From: CAYYWP01 sp050176585
GTDB lineage: Bacteria > Desulfobacterota > Binatia > HRBIN30 > CADEER01
Assembly (NCBI GenBank): GCA_050176585.1
Contig: JBFXHX010000023.1
Location: 1-64,000, forward strand
Direction: 5' to 3'
DNA: 64,000 bases
Positions within the stretch are counted from its first letter, which is position 1, and every line of letters starts with the position of its first letter. Shown piece after piece: positions 36,929-46,508 of this stretch. The notes beneath the pieces are model-generated. The model ran no database searches. It was not told the DNA's origin and saw nothing but the letters and a program-made list of their open reading frames with translations. Both the position numbers and the translations under genes were made by a program.

Positions 36929-37990
36929 TCAAGGCCGGGCGGGGGTGCCCGCGGGGTCCTCGCCGAACTGCGCCGGTGCGCGGTCGACGTAGCTCTCCAA
37001 AGCGCGCAGCGCGCCGGCTTCATCGGCCGGGATGTCCACCTCGGTGAACACCCACCAGTCCTCCGGGTATGCGAGCTCGCCGCCTGGCGCGATGGTGGTG
37101 AGCGGGCTCAAGTTCTCGAGCTCGAGAAATTCCGCGTTCGAGTAGATCTCGATCGTCGCGCCGCCGTCCGGGTATTGCGCGTCCGGCGCGTGCGGGAAGC
37201 GCTTCAGATACAGCGTGCGTCCCAGCAGGTAGGCGGCCCAGCCCTGGCTCGAGTCGACGGCGATCTTGCTCTCGTCATCGCGGCGGCCCTGCTGGCCGGC
37301 AGGGCCGGGGCGCACGCGCGCGTGCTCGACCTGGGCGAGCCGGTCGCCGAACTGATAGCGCGGGTCGGCGAGCTCGGTGTAGCTCCACAGGATGAGCTTG
37401 CGGGTGGCGTCGAAGTCTTCGAGCGGCCCCACGTCCAGCGGCGCGAAGGCGCGGCCGCCCGGGCGCATCACCGAAAGGCTCCACGCCGCATACGTGACCG
37501 GCGCGGCGCCGATGTTGCGAATGCGCGAGCGCACGCGCAGGCAGGGGGCGTCCGCGCACGCTTCGAGCTCGACGACCTTCTGGATGCCCGCGATCGGCTG
37601 CGGCGGGCCGGTGACGCGGACGACGCGGCCGTCGATGACCTCGGCCGCGCAAGGCGCATTGTCGAGCTCGTAGGTGCTCGCGCGCCGCTCGGGCGCGATC
37701 CAGAGGCGCCAGCCGCCGCGGAACATCCACTCCGGCTCGCCGCTGCGGCCGATTTCCGCATCGCGCACGTACAGGAGGTTTTCGCCCCCGGCGGCGCGCA
37801 GATCCACGATGCGTGGCCCGACGGCGGTGGCGATGCGCACCTCCAGCGCGTCGGTGGCCAGGCGATAGGTGCCGGGCCAACCGCGATACGTCTCCCGCAT
37901 GATCGACATCGTCGATGGCACCTCGGTCGCGGCCGCGGCACCAGCGGCGGCGATGAGCGCCGCCGCGAGCGCCCGGGCCATGAACTTCAT
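36929..37990 (-). CDS. Secreted mutarotase-like (DUF4380-type) protein
   Basis: A 353-residue protein with an N-terminal signal peptide (about residues 1-21, alanine-rich, cleavage near AAAATEV). The body is beta-rich with blocks LEVRIATAVGPRIVDLRAAGG, FRGGWRLWIAPERR and VTYAAWSLSVMRPGG, which recall the galactose-mutarotase-like fold of DUF4380 proteins. No catalytic residues can be assigned. It is convergent with the sugar ABC operon, which hints at a carbohydrate ligand. A TATAAT hexamer lies only ten bases before the ATG on the minus strand; if used, the leader would be very short or translation would begin at the ATG at 37981. Confidence 0.6.
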   Translation of the reverse strand: MKFMARALAAALIAAAGAAAATEVPSTMSIMRETYRGWPGTYRLATDALEVRIATAVGPRIVDLRAAGGENLLYVRDAEIGRSGEPEWMFRGGWRLWIAPERRASTYELDNAPCAAEVIDGRVVRVTGPPQPIAGIQKVVELEACADAPCLRVRSRIRNIGAAPVTYAAWSLSVMRPGGRAFAPLDVGPLEDFDATRKLILWSYTELADPRYQFGDRLAQVEHARVRPGPAGQQGRRDDESKIAVDSSQGWAAYLLGRTLYLKRFPHAPDAQYPDGGATIEIYSNAEFLELENLSPLTTIAPGGELAYPEDWWVFTEVDIPADEAGALRALESYVDRAPAQFGEDPAGTPARP

Positions 37991-38372
37991 CTGGCCCGAT
38001 TATACCCCGCGGCAGCGCCCGTCCACGCATGCGCGCCCTCGCATCGGCTGCACACCGCCGTTGGGCATCGCGCGCGTGCCGTGGCCAGGGTGCCGCGGCT
38101 ACGCGGAGCTCGATCATGCCGCTTTGGAACCCCGTCCACGGTTTTGCCGTCGCGCCCACAGCCGGGCCGACCCACGGGTCCGAACGCCCAAAGCGGACCT
38201 CTGCCCCGGCCGCGGGCCGCCGCCCGGGCGGCCGCGTGCGCCTGCGGCAGCAACCGCCGCGCGCGGCGTGCTTTGCGGATGGGCACTGCCCCTAAGGACA
38301 GTACCTGCGGATGTGGGCGCCTTGCGAGCGCTGACCCGCGCTGCTAAACAGGTCGCTTACCGGAGAACCGCG
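37991..38372. other. Intergenic region with a copy of a short dispersed repeat
   Basis: No convincing gene in about 380 bases; the open frames here lack family similarity. At 38077-38102 it holds a sequence whose last 15 bases, gggtgccgcggctac, recur exactly in another gene-free gap at 55156-55170. The rpmE leader is at the right end; TTGCGA at 38322 with a weak -10 seventeen bases later is a poor promoter candidate. Confidence 0.45.
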
Positions 38373-38579
38373 ATGCAAGAAGGCATTCACCCCAATTACG
38401 CGAAGTCCGTCGTCGTCTGTGCCTGCGGCAACTCCTGGGAGACGCGCTCGACGAAGCCGGCGCTGCACGTCGACATCTGCTCGGGGTGCCACCCGTTCTT
38501 CACCGGCAAGCAAAAGCTGGTGGACACGGCGGGCCGCGTCGAGCGGTTCCGCCGCAAGTACGGCATGCAGAGCAAGTAG
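38373..38579 (+). CDS. rpmE: Large ribosomal subunit protein bL31
   Basis: A 68-residue protein of the 50S subunit. It is the zinc-binding (C+) form: Cys16 and Cys18 in CACG pair with Cys36 and Cys39 in CSGCHPF. The opening MQEGIHPNY and the ending GRVERFRRKYG are diagnostic. A cggaga Shine-Dalgarno precedes the ATG. A strong terminator follows and separates it from prfA. Confidence 0.97.
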   Translation: MQEGIHPNYAKSVVVCACGNSWETRSTKPALHVDICSGCHPFFTGKQKLVDTAGRVERFRRKYGMQSK

Positions 38580-38622
38580 CTGGTCGAGCCGCGGACTCGG
38601 GCCCGCAGCACGCGCGATTGAA

Positions 38623-38655
38623 GGGCGACGGGGGGTGACCCCGCGCCCTTTTTTT
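38623..38655 (+). terminator. Rho-independent terminator after rpmE
   Basis: A GC-rich stem (gggcg-a-cgggg against ccccg-cgccc, one bulged A, five-base loop) runs directly into seven T residues (38649-38655). It is the cleanest intrinsic terminator in the window and lies only 14 bases before the prfA start codon. Confidence 0.9.
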
Positions 38656-38669
38656 GTTGCCTCTCCACC

Positions 38670-39731
38670 ATGTTGGACAAGCTGGAAGACGTCGAGCGGC
38701 GTTACGTGGACGTCGAGGAACGCCTGGCCGATCCGTCGGTAACCGGCAGCCGGAAGGACTTCGCGCGTTTGGCGAAAGAGCGCGCGGACCTCGAGCCGAT
38801 CGTTGCCGCGTACCGCGCGTGGAAGAATCTCACGCACGATCTGGAGGGCCACAAGCAGCTGCTCGAGTCGACCGACGGCGACGTCCGCGAGCTCGCCAAA
38901 GCGGAGCTGCCCGCGCTCCGCGCGCAATGCGAGGACCTGGAGCAGCGCCTGAAGATCCTGCTGTTGCCGAAGGACCCCAACGACGACCGCAACGTGGTGC
39001 TCGAGGTTCGCGCCGGCACCGGCGGCGATGAGGCGAGCCTGTTCGCGGCCGATCTGTTCCGCATGTACAACCGCTATGCCGAGACGCAGGGCTGGCGGGT
39101 CGAGGTGCTGAGCGCCAACGCCACCGGTCTGGGCGGATTCAAGGAGATCATCGCGCTGGTCGCAGGGCAGGGCGCGTACAGCCGGCTCAAGTACGAGGGC
39201 GGCGTGCACCGCGTACAGCGGGTGCCGGTCACCGAGGGCGCCGGCCGCATTCACACTTCGGCGGTCACCGTCGCGGTGCTCCCGGAGGCCGAAGACGTCG
39301 AGGTGGAGATCGACGAGGCCAAGGAGTTGCGCATCGACGTATACCGCTCTTCCGGTCCCGGCGGGCAGAGCGTGAACACCACCGACTCCGCGGTCCGCGT
39401 GACCCACCTGCCGACCGGCCTCGTCGTCAGCTGCCAGGACGAAAAGTCGCAGCACAAGAACAAGGCGAAGGCGCTCAAGATCTTGCGCGCGCGGTTGCTC
39501 GAGCGGGCCCAGGCCGAGCAGCAGGCGGAGCTCGCCGAGAGCCGGCGCGGCATGGTCGGGAGCGGCGACCGATCCGAGCGCGTCCGCACCTACAATTTTC
39601 CGCAGGGGCGGGTCACCGATCACCGCGTGAACCTCACGCTCTATACGCTCGACCGCGTGATCGCTGGCGACATTCAACCGCTGATCGACAGCCTCACGAC
39701 GCACTACCAAGCCCAGCAGCTGCAAGGCTGA
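38670..39731 (+). CDS. prfA: Peptide chain release factor 1
   Basis: Recognises UAA and UAG stop codons and triggers peptide release. The 353-residue product has the catalytic GGQ loop (SSGPGGQSVNTTDSAVR) and the codon-recognition tripeptide as Pro-Val-Thr in VHRVQRVPVTEGAGRIHTS. The start MLDKLEDVERRY matches family N-termini but has no Shine-Dalgarno sequence; the rpmE terminator ends 14 bases upstream, leaving little room for a separate promoter. It overlaps prmC by TGATG. Confidence 0.96.
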   Translation: MLDKLEDVERRYVDVEERLADPSVTGSRKDFARLAKERADLEPIVAAYRAWKNLTHDLEGHKQLLESTDGDVRELAKAELPALRAQCEDLEQRLKILLLPKDPNDDRNVVLEVRAGTGGDEASLFAADLFRMYNRYAETQGWRVEVLSANATGLGGFKEIIALVAGQGAYSRLKYEGGVHRVQRVPVTEGAGRIHTSAVTVAVLPEAEDVEVEIDEAKELRIDVYRSSGPGGQSVNTTDSAVRVTHLPTGLVVSCQDEKSQHKNKAKALKILRARLLERAQAEQQAELAESRRGMVGSGDRSERVRTYNFPQGRVTDHRVNLTLYTLDRVIAGDIQPLIDSLTTHYQAQQLQG

Positions 39732-40627
39732 TGGACGCGGCAGCGCTGCTCGCCCGTGCCGCCGCACGCCTCGCCGCGGCAGGCATCGACAGCGCGCGGC
39801 TCGATGCCGAAGTGCTCCTCGCCCATGCGCTCGCGGTAGGGCGCACCGCCCTGTACGCGCGGCTCCGCGATCCGGTGCCCGAAGCGGCCGCGGCGAGCTT
39901 CGCGGCGCTGCTCGAGCGGCGCGTTCGCCGCGAGCCGGTCGCCTACCTCACCGGCACACGGGAATTCTGGTCGCTGTCGTTCGCGGTGAGCCCGGCGGTG
40001 CTGATCCCGCGCCCCGAGACGGAGCTCCTGGTCGAGCTCGCGACGCGCGGAGCGCGCGCGCCCGCGGCTGCGGCCGGCGCTCCACCGCCCGGGGCGCCGG
40101 CCCCTGACACGGCGGGCCGGGCGGTCGGAACCATCCTCGATCTCGGCACCGGCTCGGGGTGCATCGCCGTCGCGATCGCTCACGAGCTGGCCCACGCTCG
40201 CGTGGTCGCCGTCGAATCGTCCGCGGACGCGCTGGAGTTGGCGCGCCGCAACGCCGCCGCGCACGGCGTCGCGCACCGGATCGCCTTCCGCGCCGGCGAT
40301 CTCTTCGCCGCGGTGTCGCCGGGTGAGCTGTTCGACTGCATCGTCAGCAACCCGCCGTATCTGGCGCCGGGGGACGCCGCGTCACCCGAGCTCGCCTTCG
40401 AGCCGCGGGTGGCGTTGGACGGCGGTGCCGACGGGCTGGCGGTGGTCAGGCGGATCATCGCCGCGGCACCGCAGCACCTGCGCGCGGGCGGGCGATTGCT
40501 CATCGAGCTCGGCGCGGGACAGGACGCGCCGGCGCGCGCGTTGGCGCTCGCCGCGGGACTCCGCCGTGCGCGCGTCGAGACGGACCTGGCTGGCATTCCG
40601 CGCGTCCTCGTAGCAGAACGCGGATGA
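39731..40627 (+). CDS. prmC: Release factor glutamine methyltransferase
   Basis: Methylates the glutamine of the GGQ motif in release factors, so its place directly after prfA is functional. The 298-residue product has a helical N-terminal domain with the EPVAYLTGTREFWSLSFAVS block, a class I SAM motif ILDLGTGSGCIAVAIA and the catalytic NPPY in IVSNPPYLAPGD. A Pro/Ala/Gly-rich insertion of about 25 residues (about 110-135) sits between the N-domain and motif I. Confidence 0.95.
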   Translation: MDAAALLARAAARLAAAGIDSARLDAEVLLAHALAVGRTALYARLRDPVPEAAAASFAALLERRVRREPVAYLTGTREFWSLSFAVSPAVLIPRPETELLVELATRGARAPAAAAGAPPPGAPAPDTAGRAVGTILDLGTGSGCIAVAIAHELAHARVVAVESSADALELARRNAAAHGVAHRIAFRAGDLFAAVSPGELFDCIVSNPPYLAPGDAASPELAFEPRVALDGGADGLAVVRRIIAAAPQHLRAGGRLLIELGAGQDAPARALALAAGLRRARVETDLAGIPRVLVAERG

Positions 40628-40651
40628 CCGGGGGCGCAGGCGAGGAGGGCG

Positions 40652-41914
40652 ATGGATACGATTCTGGTGCGCGGCGGCCAACGGCTGCAGGGTGAGGTGG
40701 CGGTCGCGGGGGCGAAGAACGCGGCGCTGCCGATTCTCTTCGCCACGTTGCTCACCGAGGAACCGTGTGTCTTGCGCCGCTTGCCCGATGTCGTCGACGT
40801 CCGCACGACGCTGCAGTTGCTCCGCCACCTCGGCGCCAGCGTGGAGCCGTTCGACGGCGCGGTGCGGATCTGCACGGCAGGCGTGTCCTGCCACGAGGCC
40901 CCGTACGAGCTGGTCAAGACGATGCGCGCGTCCTTCCTCGTGCTCGGGCCGCTGCTCGCCCGTTTCCGCAGCGCGCGCGTCTCGCAACCCGGCGGCTGCG
41001 CGATCGGCGGGCGGCCGGTGAACCTGCACATCCAGGGGCTGCGCGAGATGGGTGCCGCGATCGACCTCGTGCACGGCTACGCCGACGCGCGCGCCGAGCG
41101 CCTGCGCGGCGCGCGCATACGCCTCGAGCTCCCGTCGGTGGGCGCGACAGAGCACTTGATGATGGTCGCGGCCATCGCCGACGGCGAGACCACGATCGAG
41201 AACGCCGCCTGCGAGCCGGAGGTGGCCGACCTGGGCGCGGCGCTCACCGCGATGGGGGCGCACATCCAGGGTGCGGGCGAGCCCGTGGTGCGGATATCCG
41301 GCGTGCCGCGCCTGCGCGGAATGGACTTCGCGGTCGTGCCCGACCGCATCGAGGCGGGCACGTTTCTCATCGCCGCGGCGGTCACCCGGGGCGACGTCTT
41401 CGTGCGCGGCGCGCAGCCCCGGCATCTGCATGCCGTGCTGCGAAAGTTGCGCGAGGCGGGCATGCAGATCGACGAGCAGGAGGACGGCGTGCGGGCGCGC
41501 GCGCACGGGCGCTTGCGCGGCGTCGACGTTCAGACGCTGCCCTACCCGGGTTTTCCCACCGATCTGCAAGCGCAGATGATGGCGCTCGCGGCGATCGCCG
41601 ACGGCAGCAGCGCGATCGTCGAAACGATCTTCGAGAACCGTTTCATGCACGCGCTGGAGCTCGCGCGCCTGGGCGCCGACATCAGCATCGACGGCCATAC
41701 GGCGGTGGTGCGCGGCGTCCACGCGCTGAGTGGCGCGCCGGTGATGGCGACCGATCTGCGCGCCAGCGTCTCGCTCGTGCTCGCCGGTCTCGCCGCCCGC
41801 AACACCACCGAGGTGCGGCGGGTCTACCATCTCGACCGCGGCTACGAGCGCCTGGAGGCCAAGCTGTCGCAGCTTGGGGCGGACATCGAGCGCGTCACGG
41901 GCATGCGCGGATGA
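40652..41914 (+). CDS. murA: UDP-GlcNAc 1-carboxyvinyltransferase
   Basis: First committed step of peptidoglycan synthesis: transfers enolpyruvate from PEP to UDP-GlcNAc. The 420-residue product has the two-domain EPT fold, with GGQRLQGEVAVAGAKNAALP at the start, the reactive Cys116 in QPGGCAIGGRPVN (the fosfomycin target), VPDRIEAGTFL, and PYPGFPTDLQAQ near residue 303. It follows prmC by 24 bases and overlaps hisD by ATGA. This operon links translation termination, cell-wall and histidine genes. Confidence 0.97.
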   Translation: MDTILVRGGQRLQGEVAVAGAKNAALPILFATLLTEEPCVLRRLPDVVDVRTTLQLLRHLGASVEPFDGAVRICTAGVSCHEAPYELVKTMRASFLVLGPLLARFRSARVSQPGGCAIGGRPVNLHIQGLREMGAAIDLVHGYADARAERLRGARIRLELPSVGATEHLMMVAAIADGETTIENAACEPEVADLGAALTAMGAHIQGAGEPVVRISGVPRLRGMDFAVVPDRIEAGTFLIAAAVTRGDVFVRGAQPRHLHAVLRKLREAGMQIDEQEDGVRARAHGRLRGVDVQTLPYPGFPTDLQAQMMALAAIADGSSAIVETIFENRFMHALELARLGADISIDGHTAVVRGVHALSGAPVMATDLRASVSLVLAGLAARNTTEVRRVYHLDRGYERLEAKLSQLGADIERVTGMRG

Positions 41915-43215
41915 CGCCGGTCGTATCGATCCTGCGCACCGCGGATCCCGGCTTTGCGCGCGCGTTTGCCCGCGTGCGCGCGGTGCGCGGGGCCGATCAG
42001 CGCCGCGCCGAGGCCGCGGCCGCAGCGATCGTGGCGGCCGTCCGCCGCCGCGGCGACCGCGCGCTGATCGCCTACACCAAGCGCTTCGACGGCCTGGCGC
42101 TCACCCCCGCGCGCCTGCGCGTATCGGATAGCGAATTGCGCGAAGCGGCGGCGGGGCTGCCGCCAGCCGTGCGCCGCGCGCTGACCCTGGCGGCGCGGCG
42201 CATTCGCGCCTTCCACGCGCGTCAGCGCCAGCGCTCCTGGCGCTATCGCGACGCGGCCGGGCTCGTGTTGGGGCAGAACATCACCCCGCTGCGCCGCGTC
42301 GGCGTGTACGTGCCGGGCGGCCACGCCGCGTACCCGTCATCGGTGCTCATGAACGTCATCCCCGCGCGCGTCGCCGGCGTGGAGGAGGTCATCATGGTCT
42401 CGCCCGCGGGGCGAGACGGCCACGCGCCAGCCGTGTTGGCGGCGGCGCACATCGCCGGCGCGACCGCCGTGTACCGCGTCGGCGGCGCGCAGGCCGTCGC
42501 GGCGCTGGCGTACGGCACGGCGACGATTCCCGCCGTCGACAAGATCGTCGGGCCCGGCAATGCATTCGTACAGGCCGCGAAGCGCCAGGTGTACGGCGCG
42601 GTGGACATCGACTCCACCGCCGGCCCGAGCGAAGTTCTGGTCATCGCGGACGCGGCGGCCGACCCCGAGCACGCCGCCGCCGACCTCCTCGCGCAGGCCG
42701 AGCACGGCAGCGGCGAGGAATGCGCGCTGCTGCTCACGCCGTCGCCGCGCCTCGCGGCCGCCGTCCAGCGCGCGATCGCCCGCCAGCTCGAGGTCCTGCC
42801 CCGCCGCCGCGACATCGCCGGCGTGCTGCGCCGGCGCGGGGCATTGATCGTCACGCGCGGGCTCGACGAAGCGGTGGAGCTCGCGGAGCGGGTCGCACCG
42901 GAGCACCTCGAGCTCCTCGTCCGCGAGCCCGACGCCCTCACGCGGCGCCTGCGCAACGCCGGCGCGATCTTCGAGGGTACGTGGGCTCCGGCGCCGCTCG
43001 GCGACTACCTGGCCGGGCCGAACCACGTGTTGCCGACCGGCGGCAGCGCGCGGTTCTTCTCGCCGCTCGGCACGTACGATTTCGTCAAGCGAACCAGTGT
43101 CGTGCGCGGCAGCCCGGCGGCGCTCCGGCGGCTCGGGCCCGCCGTGGAGACGCTGGCCGACGTCGAGGGGTATCAGGCGCACGCCGCAGCGATCCGCGTG
43201 CGCTTCCGCGGGTGA
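41911..43215 (+). CDS. hisD: Histidinol dehydrogenase
   Basis: Zinc and NAD-dependent enzyme oxidising L-histidinol to L-histidine. The 434-residue product has GVYVPGGHAAYPSSVLMN, the PAGRDGHAPAVLAAA block, GGAQAVAALAYGTATIP, KIVGPGNAFVQAAK, DSTAGPSEVLV, the zinc-site region LLAQAEHGSGEE, and VAPEHLELL and GPNHVLPTGGSAR near the C-terminus. It overlaps murA by four bases. hisG, usually adjacent, is missing here; about 155 gene-free bases separate it from hisB. Confidence 0.97.
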   Translation: MTPVVSILRTADPGFARAFARVRAVRGADQRRAEAAAAAIVAAVRRRGDRALIAYTKRFDGLALTPARLRVSDSELREAAAGLPPAVRRALTLAARRIRAFHARQRQRSWRYRDAAGLVLGQNITPLRRVGVYVPGGHAAYPSSVLMNVIPARVAGVEEVIMVSPAGRDGHAPAVLAAAHIAGATAVYRVGGAQAVAALAYGTATIPAVDKIVGPGNAFVQAAKRQVYGAVDIDSTAGPSEVLVIADAAADPEHAAADLLAQAEHGSGEECALLLTPSPRLAAAVQRAIARQLEVLPRRRDIAGVLRRRGALIVTRGLDEAVELAERVAPEHLELLVREPDALTRRLRNAGAIFEGTWAPAPLGDYLAGPNHVLPTGGSARFFSPLGTYDFVKRTSVVRGSPAALRRLGPAVETLADVEGYQAHAAAIRVRFRG

Positions 43216-43370
43216 CCCCGCCGGCGCGTGCGCTCACGACGGCAGTGGGCTGCGGCATGGCGGCGCGGTGCAAGCACCGGGCGTCCAGCAACGTGGAAGC
43301 GCGGCGCGCCGGTCGCCTTGACTTCGCCCGACCAACGGACGACGTTCGCGCCCTGAAGGGAGCCGCCGCC

Positions 43371-43994
43371 ATGCCCGTTGTGCAGCGGCGCGCCGCGGCC
43401 AAACCGCCGGCGCGCACGGCGCGCGTCACGCGCGCCACCAAGGAGACGCAGATCGGCGTTACGCTGGCGCTCGACGGCATCGGCAAGGCTTCGATCGACA
43501 CCGGCGTGCCGTTTCTCGATCACATGCTCGACAGCTTCGCGCGGCACGGCTTCTTCGACCTCGAGATTCGCGCCCGCGGCGACCTCCACGTCGATCAGCA
43601 CCACAGCGTGGAGGACGTCGGCCTCGCCCTCGGCCAGGCGATCAAGGAGGCCCTCGGCGACAAAGCCGGCATTCGCCGCTTCGGCGAAGCCGCCTGTCCG
43701 CTCGACGAAGCGCTGGTGCGGGTGACCGTGGATCTCAGCGGCCGGCCGTTCCTGGTCTATGCGCTCGACATCAAACGCGCGCGCGTCGGCACCTTCGACA
43801 CCGAGTTGGTGCACGACTTCCTGCTCGCCATGACCAATCAGCTCGGCATGAACCTGCACGTCGACATGGTGCGCGGGCGCAACGCGCATCACATCATCGA
43901 GGCCGCGTTCAAGGCGCTCGCGCGCGCGATGGATCACGCTACGCAGATCGACCCGCGCGTGCACGGCGTGCTGTCGACCAAGGGATCGCTCTGA
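43371..43994 (+). CDS. hisB: Imidazoleglycerol-phosphate dehydratase
   Basis: Mn-dependent dehydratase acting on imidazole glycerol phosphate. The 207-residue monofunctional form has both metal-binding motifs, HVDQHHSVEDVGL and GRNAHHIIEAAFKALARA, plus GVPFLDHMLDSFARHG. A basic N-terminal extension of about 25 residues is unconserved; a gaaggga Shine-Dalgarno before the ATG at 43371 supports this start. It lacks the phosphatase domain of the enterobacterial fusion. Confidence 0.95.
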   Translation: MPVVQRRAAAKPPARTARVTRATKETQIGVTLALDGIGKASIDTGVPFLDHMLDSFARHGFFDLEIRARGDLHVDQHHSVEDVGLALGQAIKEALGDKAGIRRFGEAACPLDEALVRVTVDLSGRPFLVYALDIKRARVGTFDTELVHDFLLAMTNQLGMNLHVDMVRGRNAHHIIEAAFKALARAMDHATQIDPRVHGVLSTKGSL

Positions 43995-44092
43995 GCGCCG
44001 CGCGCCAATGGCGCAAGCGCGCCGCCGCGGCCTCCGCAATAACTCCGCAGGAAAAACACACACAACGGCTGAGAACTGATCAAGCCAAGCGG

Positions 44093-44749
44093 ATGCGCTC
44101 GATCGCCATCATCGACTACGGCATGGGCAACCTGCGCAGCGTGCAGCAGGGATTCGCGCGCGTCGGCGTCGGCGCCGAAGTCACGCGCGACCAGGTCGCG
44201 ATCGAAAGCGCGCCGGGCGTGGTGTTGCCCGGCGTCGGGGCGTACGGAGCCTGCATGGCCAACCTGCGCGCCCATGGCCTGGTGGACCCCGTGCGCCGCG
44301 TCATTGAGCGCGGCACGCCGTTCCTCGGCATCTGTCTCGGGTTGCAATTGCTCTTCGAGGAGAGTGAGGAGTTCGGCCCGGTGACGGGCCTCGGCGTCCT
44401 GGCCGGCCGCGTGGTGCGTTTTCGCGACGGCGGCGACGCCGGCCTCCGCGTTCCCCACATGGGGTGGAACCAGATTCGCCGACGCCGGCCCGCACCCGTG
44501 CTGGCCGGCATCGACGACGGCGCGTTCGTCTACTTCGTGCACTCGTACTACGTGGAGCCCGCCGATCCTTCGATCGTCGCGACCACGACCGAGTACGGAG
44601 GCGAGTTCGTCTCCGCCATTGCCCGAGATAACCTCTTCGCCTGCCAGTTTCATCCGGAGAAGAGCCAGCACGTCGGCTTGGCGATGCTGCGCAATTTCGG
44701 CGCGATCGCCCTCGGGCTCGAGCATGAGACGGCGGCGCTCACCGGGTGA
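44093..44749 (+). CDS. hisH: Imidazole glycerol phosphate synthase, glutaminase subunit
   Basis: Class I glutamine amidotransferase that feeds ammonia to HisF. The 218-residue product has the oxyanion and entry motifs DYGMGNLRSV and LPGVGAYG, the nucleophilic cysteine in FLGICLGLQLLFE, the HMGWNQI block and the His-Glu dyad in CQFHPEKSQ. It lies about 100 bases after hisB. Confidence 0.96.
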   Translation: MRSIAIIDYGMGNLRSVQQGFARVGVGAEVTRDQVAIESAPGVVLPGVGAYGACMANLRAHGLVDPVRRVIERGTPFLGICLGLQLLFEESEEFGPVTGLGVLAGRVVRFRDGGDAGLRVPHMGWNQIRRRRPAPVLAGIDDGAFVYFVHSYYVEPADPSIVATTTEYGGEFVSAIARDNLFACQFHPEKSQHVGLAMLRNFGAIALGLEHETAALTG

Positions 44750-44809
44750 CGGCCGACGCGCGCGTATGCCCGCGGCGCGCGCTGCGACCGGCGACGAGCG
44801 ACGAGCGAC

Positions 44810-45547
44810 ATGTTGATCTTGCCCGCCATCGATCTGAAGGGCGGCCGCTGCGTCCGGTTGCTCCGCGGCGACTTCGCCGCCGAGACGGTGTACGGCGATG
44901 ATCCGGTCGCCATGGGGCGGCGCTGGGTGGACGGTGGGGCGCGCTATCTGCACGTCGTCGATCTCGACGGAGCCGTGAGCGGCGCGCCGGTGAACGGCGA
45001 AGCCATCGCGGCGTTGTGCGCCGACCTCCCGGTTCCGGTGCAGGTCGGCGGCGGCATCCGCACGGTGGAGCGCGCCGCGGAGTTGCTCGAGCGCGGCGCC
45101 GCGCGGGTCATCTTCGGCACGGCGGCGCTCGAGCACCCGGAGGTGGTCGAGGAAGCCTGCCGGCGGTTTGCCGGGCGCGTCGCGGTCGGCATCGACGCGC
45201 GCGATGGGCAGGTCGCGGTGAAGGGGTGGTTGGAGACCACCGACGTCACCGCGGTCGAGCTCGCGCGCCGCTGCGCCAGCGCCGGCGCCGCCTGCGTCAT
45301 CTACACGGACATCGCCCGCGACGGCACGCAGCAGGGCGTCAACGTCGCCGCGACCCGCGCCCTCGCCGAGGGCGCGGGCCTGCCGGTCATCGCCTCCGGC
45401 GGCGTGGGCTCGCTGCACGACATCGCCGCGCTCCTGCCGTGCGAAGCCGCCGGGGTGATCGGCGTCATCGTCGGCCGCGCGCTGTACACGGGCGCCGTGT
45501 CGCTACCCGACGCGATCCGCCTGGCCGATGGACCGGCGGCGGGATGA
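44810..45547 (+). CDS. hisA: ProFAR isomerase (HisA)
   Basis: Amadori rearrangement of ProFAR to PRFAR. The 245-residue TIM barrel has the catalytic Asp8 in LPAIDLKGGRCVRL, VQVGGGIRTVERA, the second catalytic Asp in VIYTDIARDGTQQG and phosphate-binding VIASGGVGSL. The HisA-typical start and TDIxRDG motif separate it from HisF. Confidence 0.96.
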   Translation: MLILPAIDLKGGRCVRLLRGDFAAETVYGDDPVAMGRRWVDGGARYLHVVDLDGAVSGAPVNGEAIAALCADLPVPVQVGGGIRTVERAAELLERGAARVIFGTAALEHPEVVEEACRRFAGRVAVGIDARDGQVAVKGWLETTDVTAVELARRCASAGAACVIYTDIARDGTQQGVNVAATRALAEGAGLPVIASGGVGSLHDIAALLPCEAAGVIGVIVGRALYTGAVSLPDAIRLADGPAAG

Positions 45548-45682
45548 CCCGGACCGCCAGCCCCGGCGCGGCGCAGGTGCGCGACGCGCGCACTGCGCGT
45601 CGCCTTCCGCGCGTGCGGCGCCGGCGCGGGAGCAGGCGATTCATGCTCGCCCGTAGGCGATACTGAGCACGGGCGCAGCGCG

Positions 45683-46504
<822 letters not shown>

Positions 46505-46508
46505 GCGC

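Noticed and set aside
37999..38004. TATAAT on the minus strand as a promoter for the secreted mutarotase-like gene
   Set aside because: No matching -35 at 16-18 bases, and it lies only ten bases before the ATG, which would need a nearly leaderless mRNA. Mentioned with the gene but not listed as a promoter.
38322..38350. Promoter for rpmE (TTGCGA with TAAACA at 17 bases)
   Set aside because: Only three of six -10 bases match; too weak to list as a feature.
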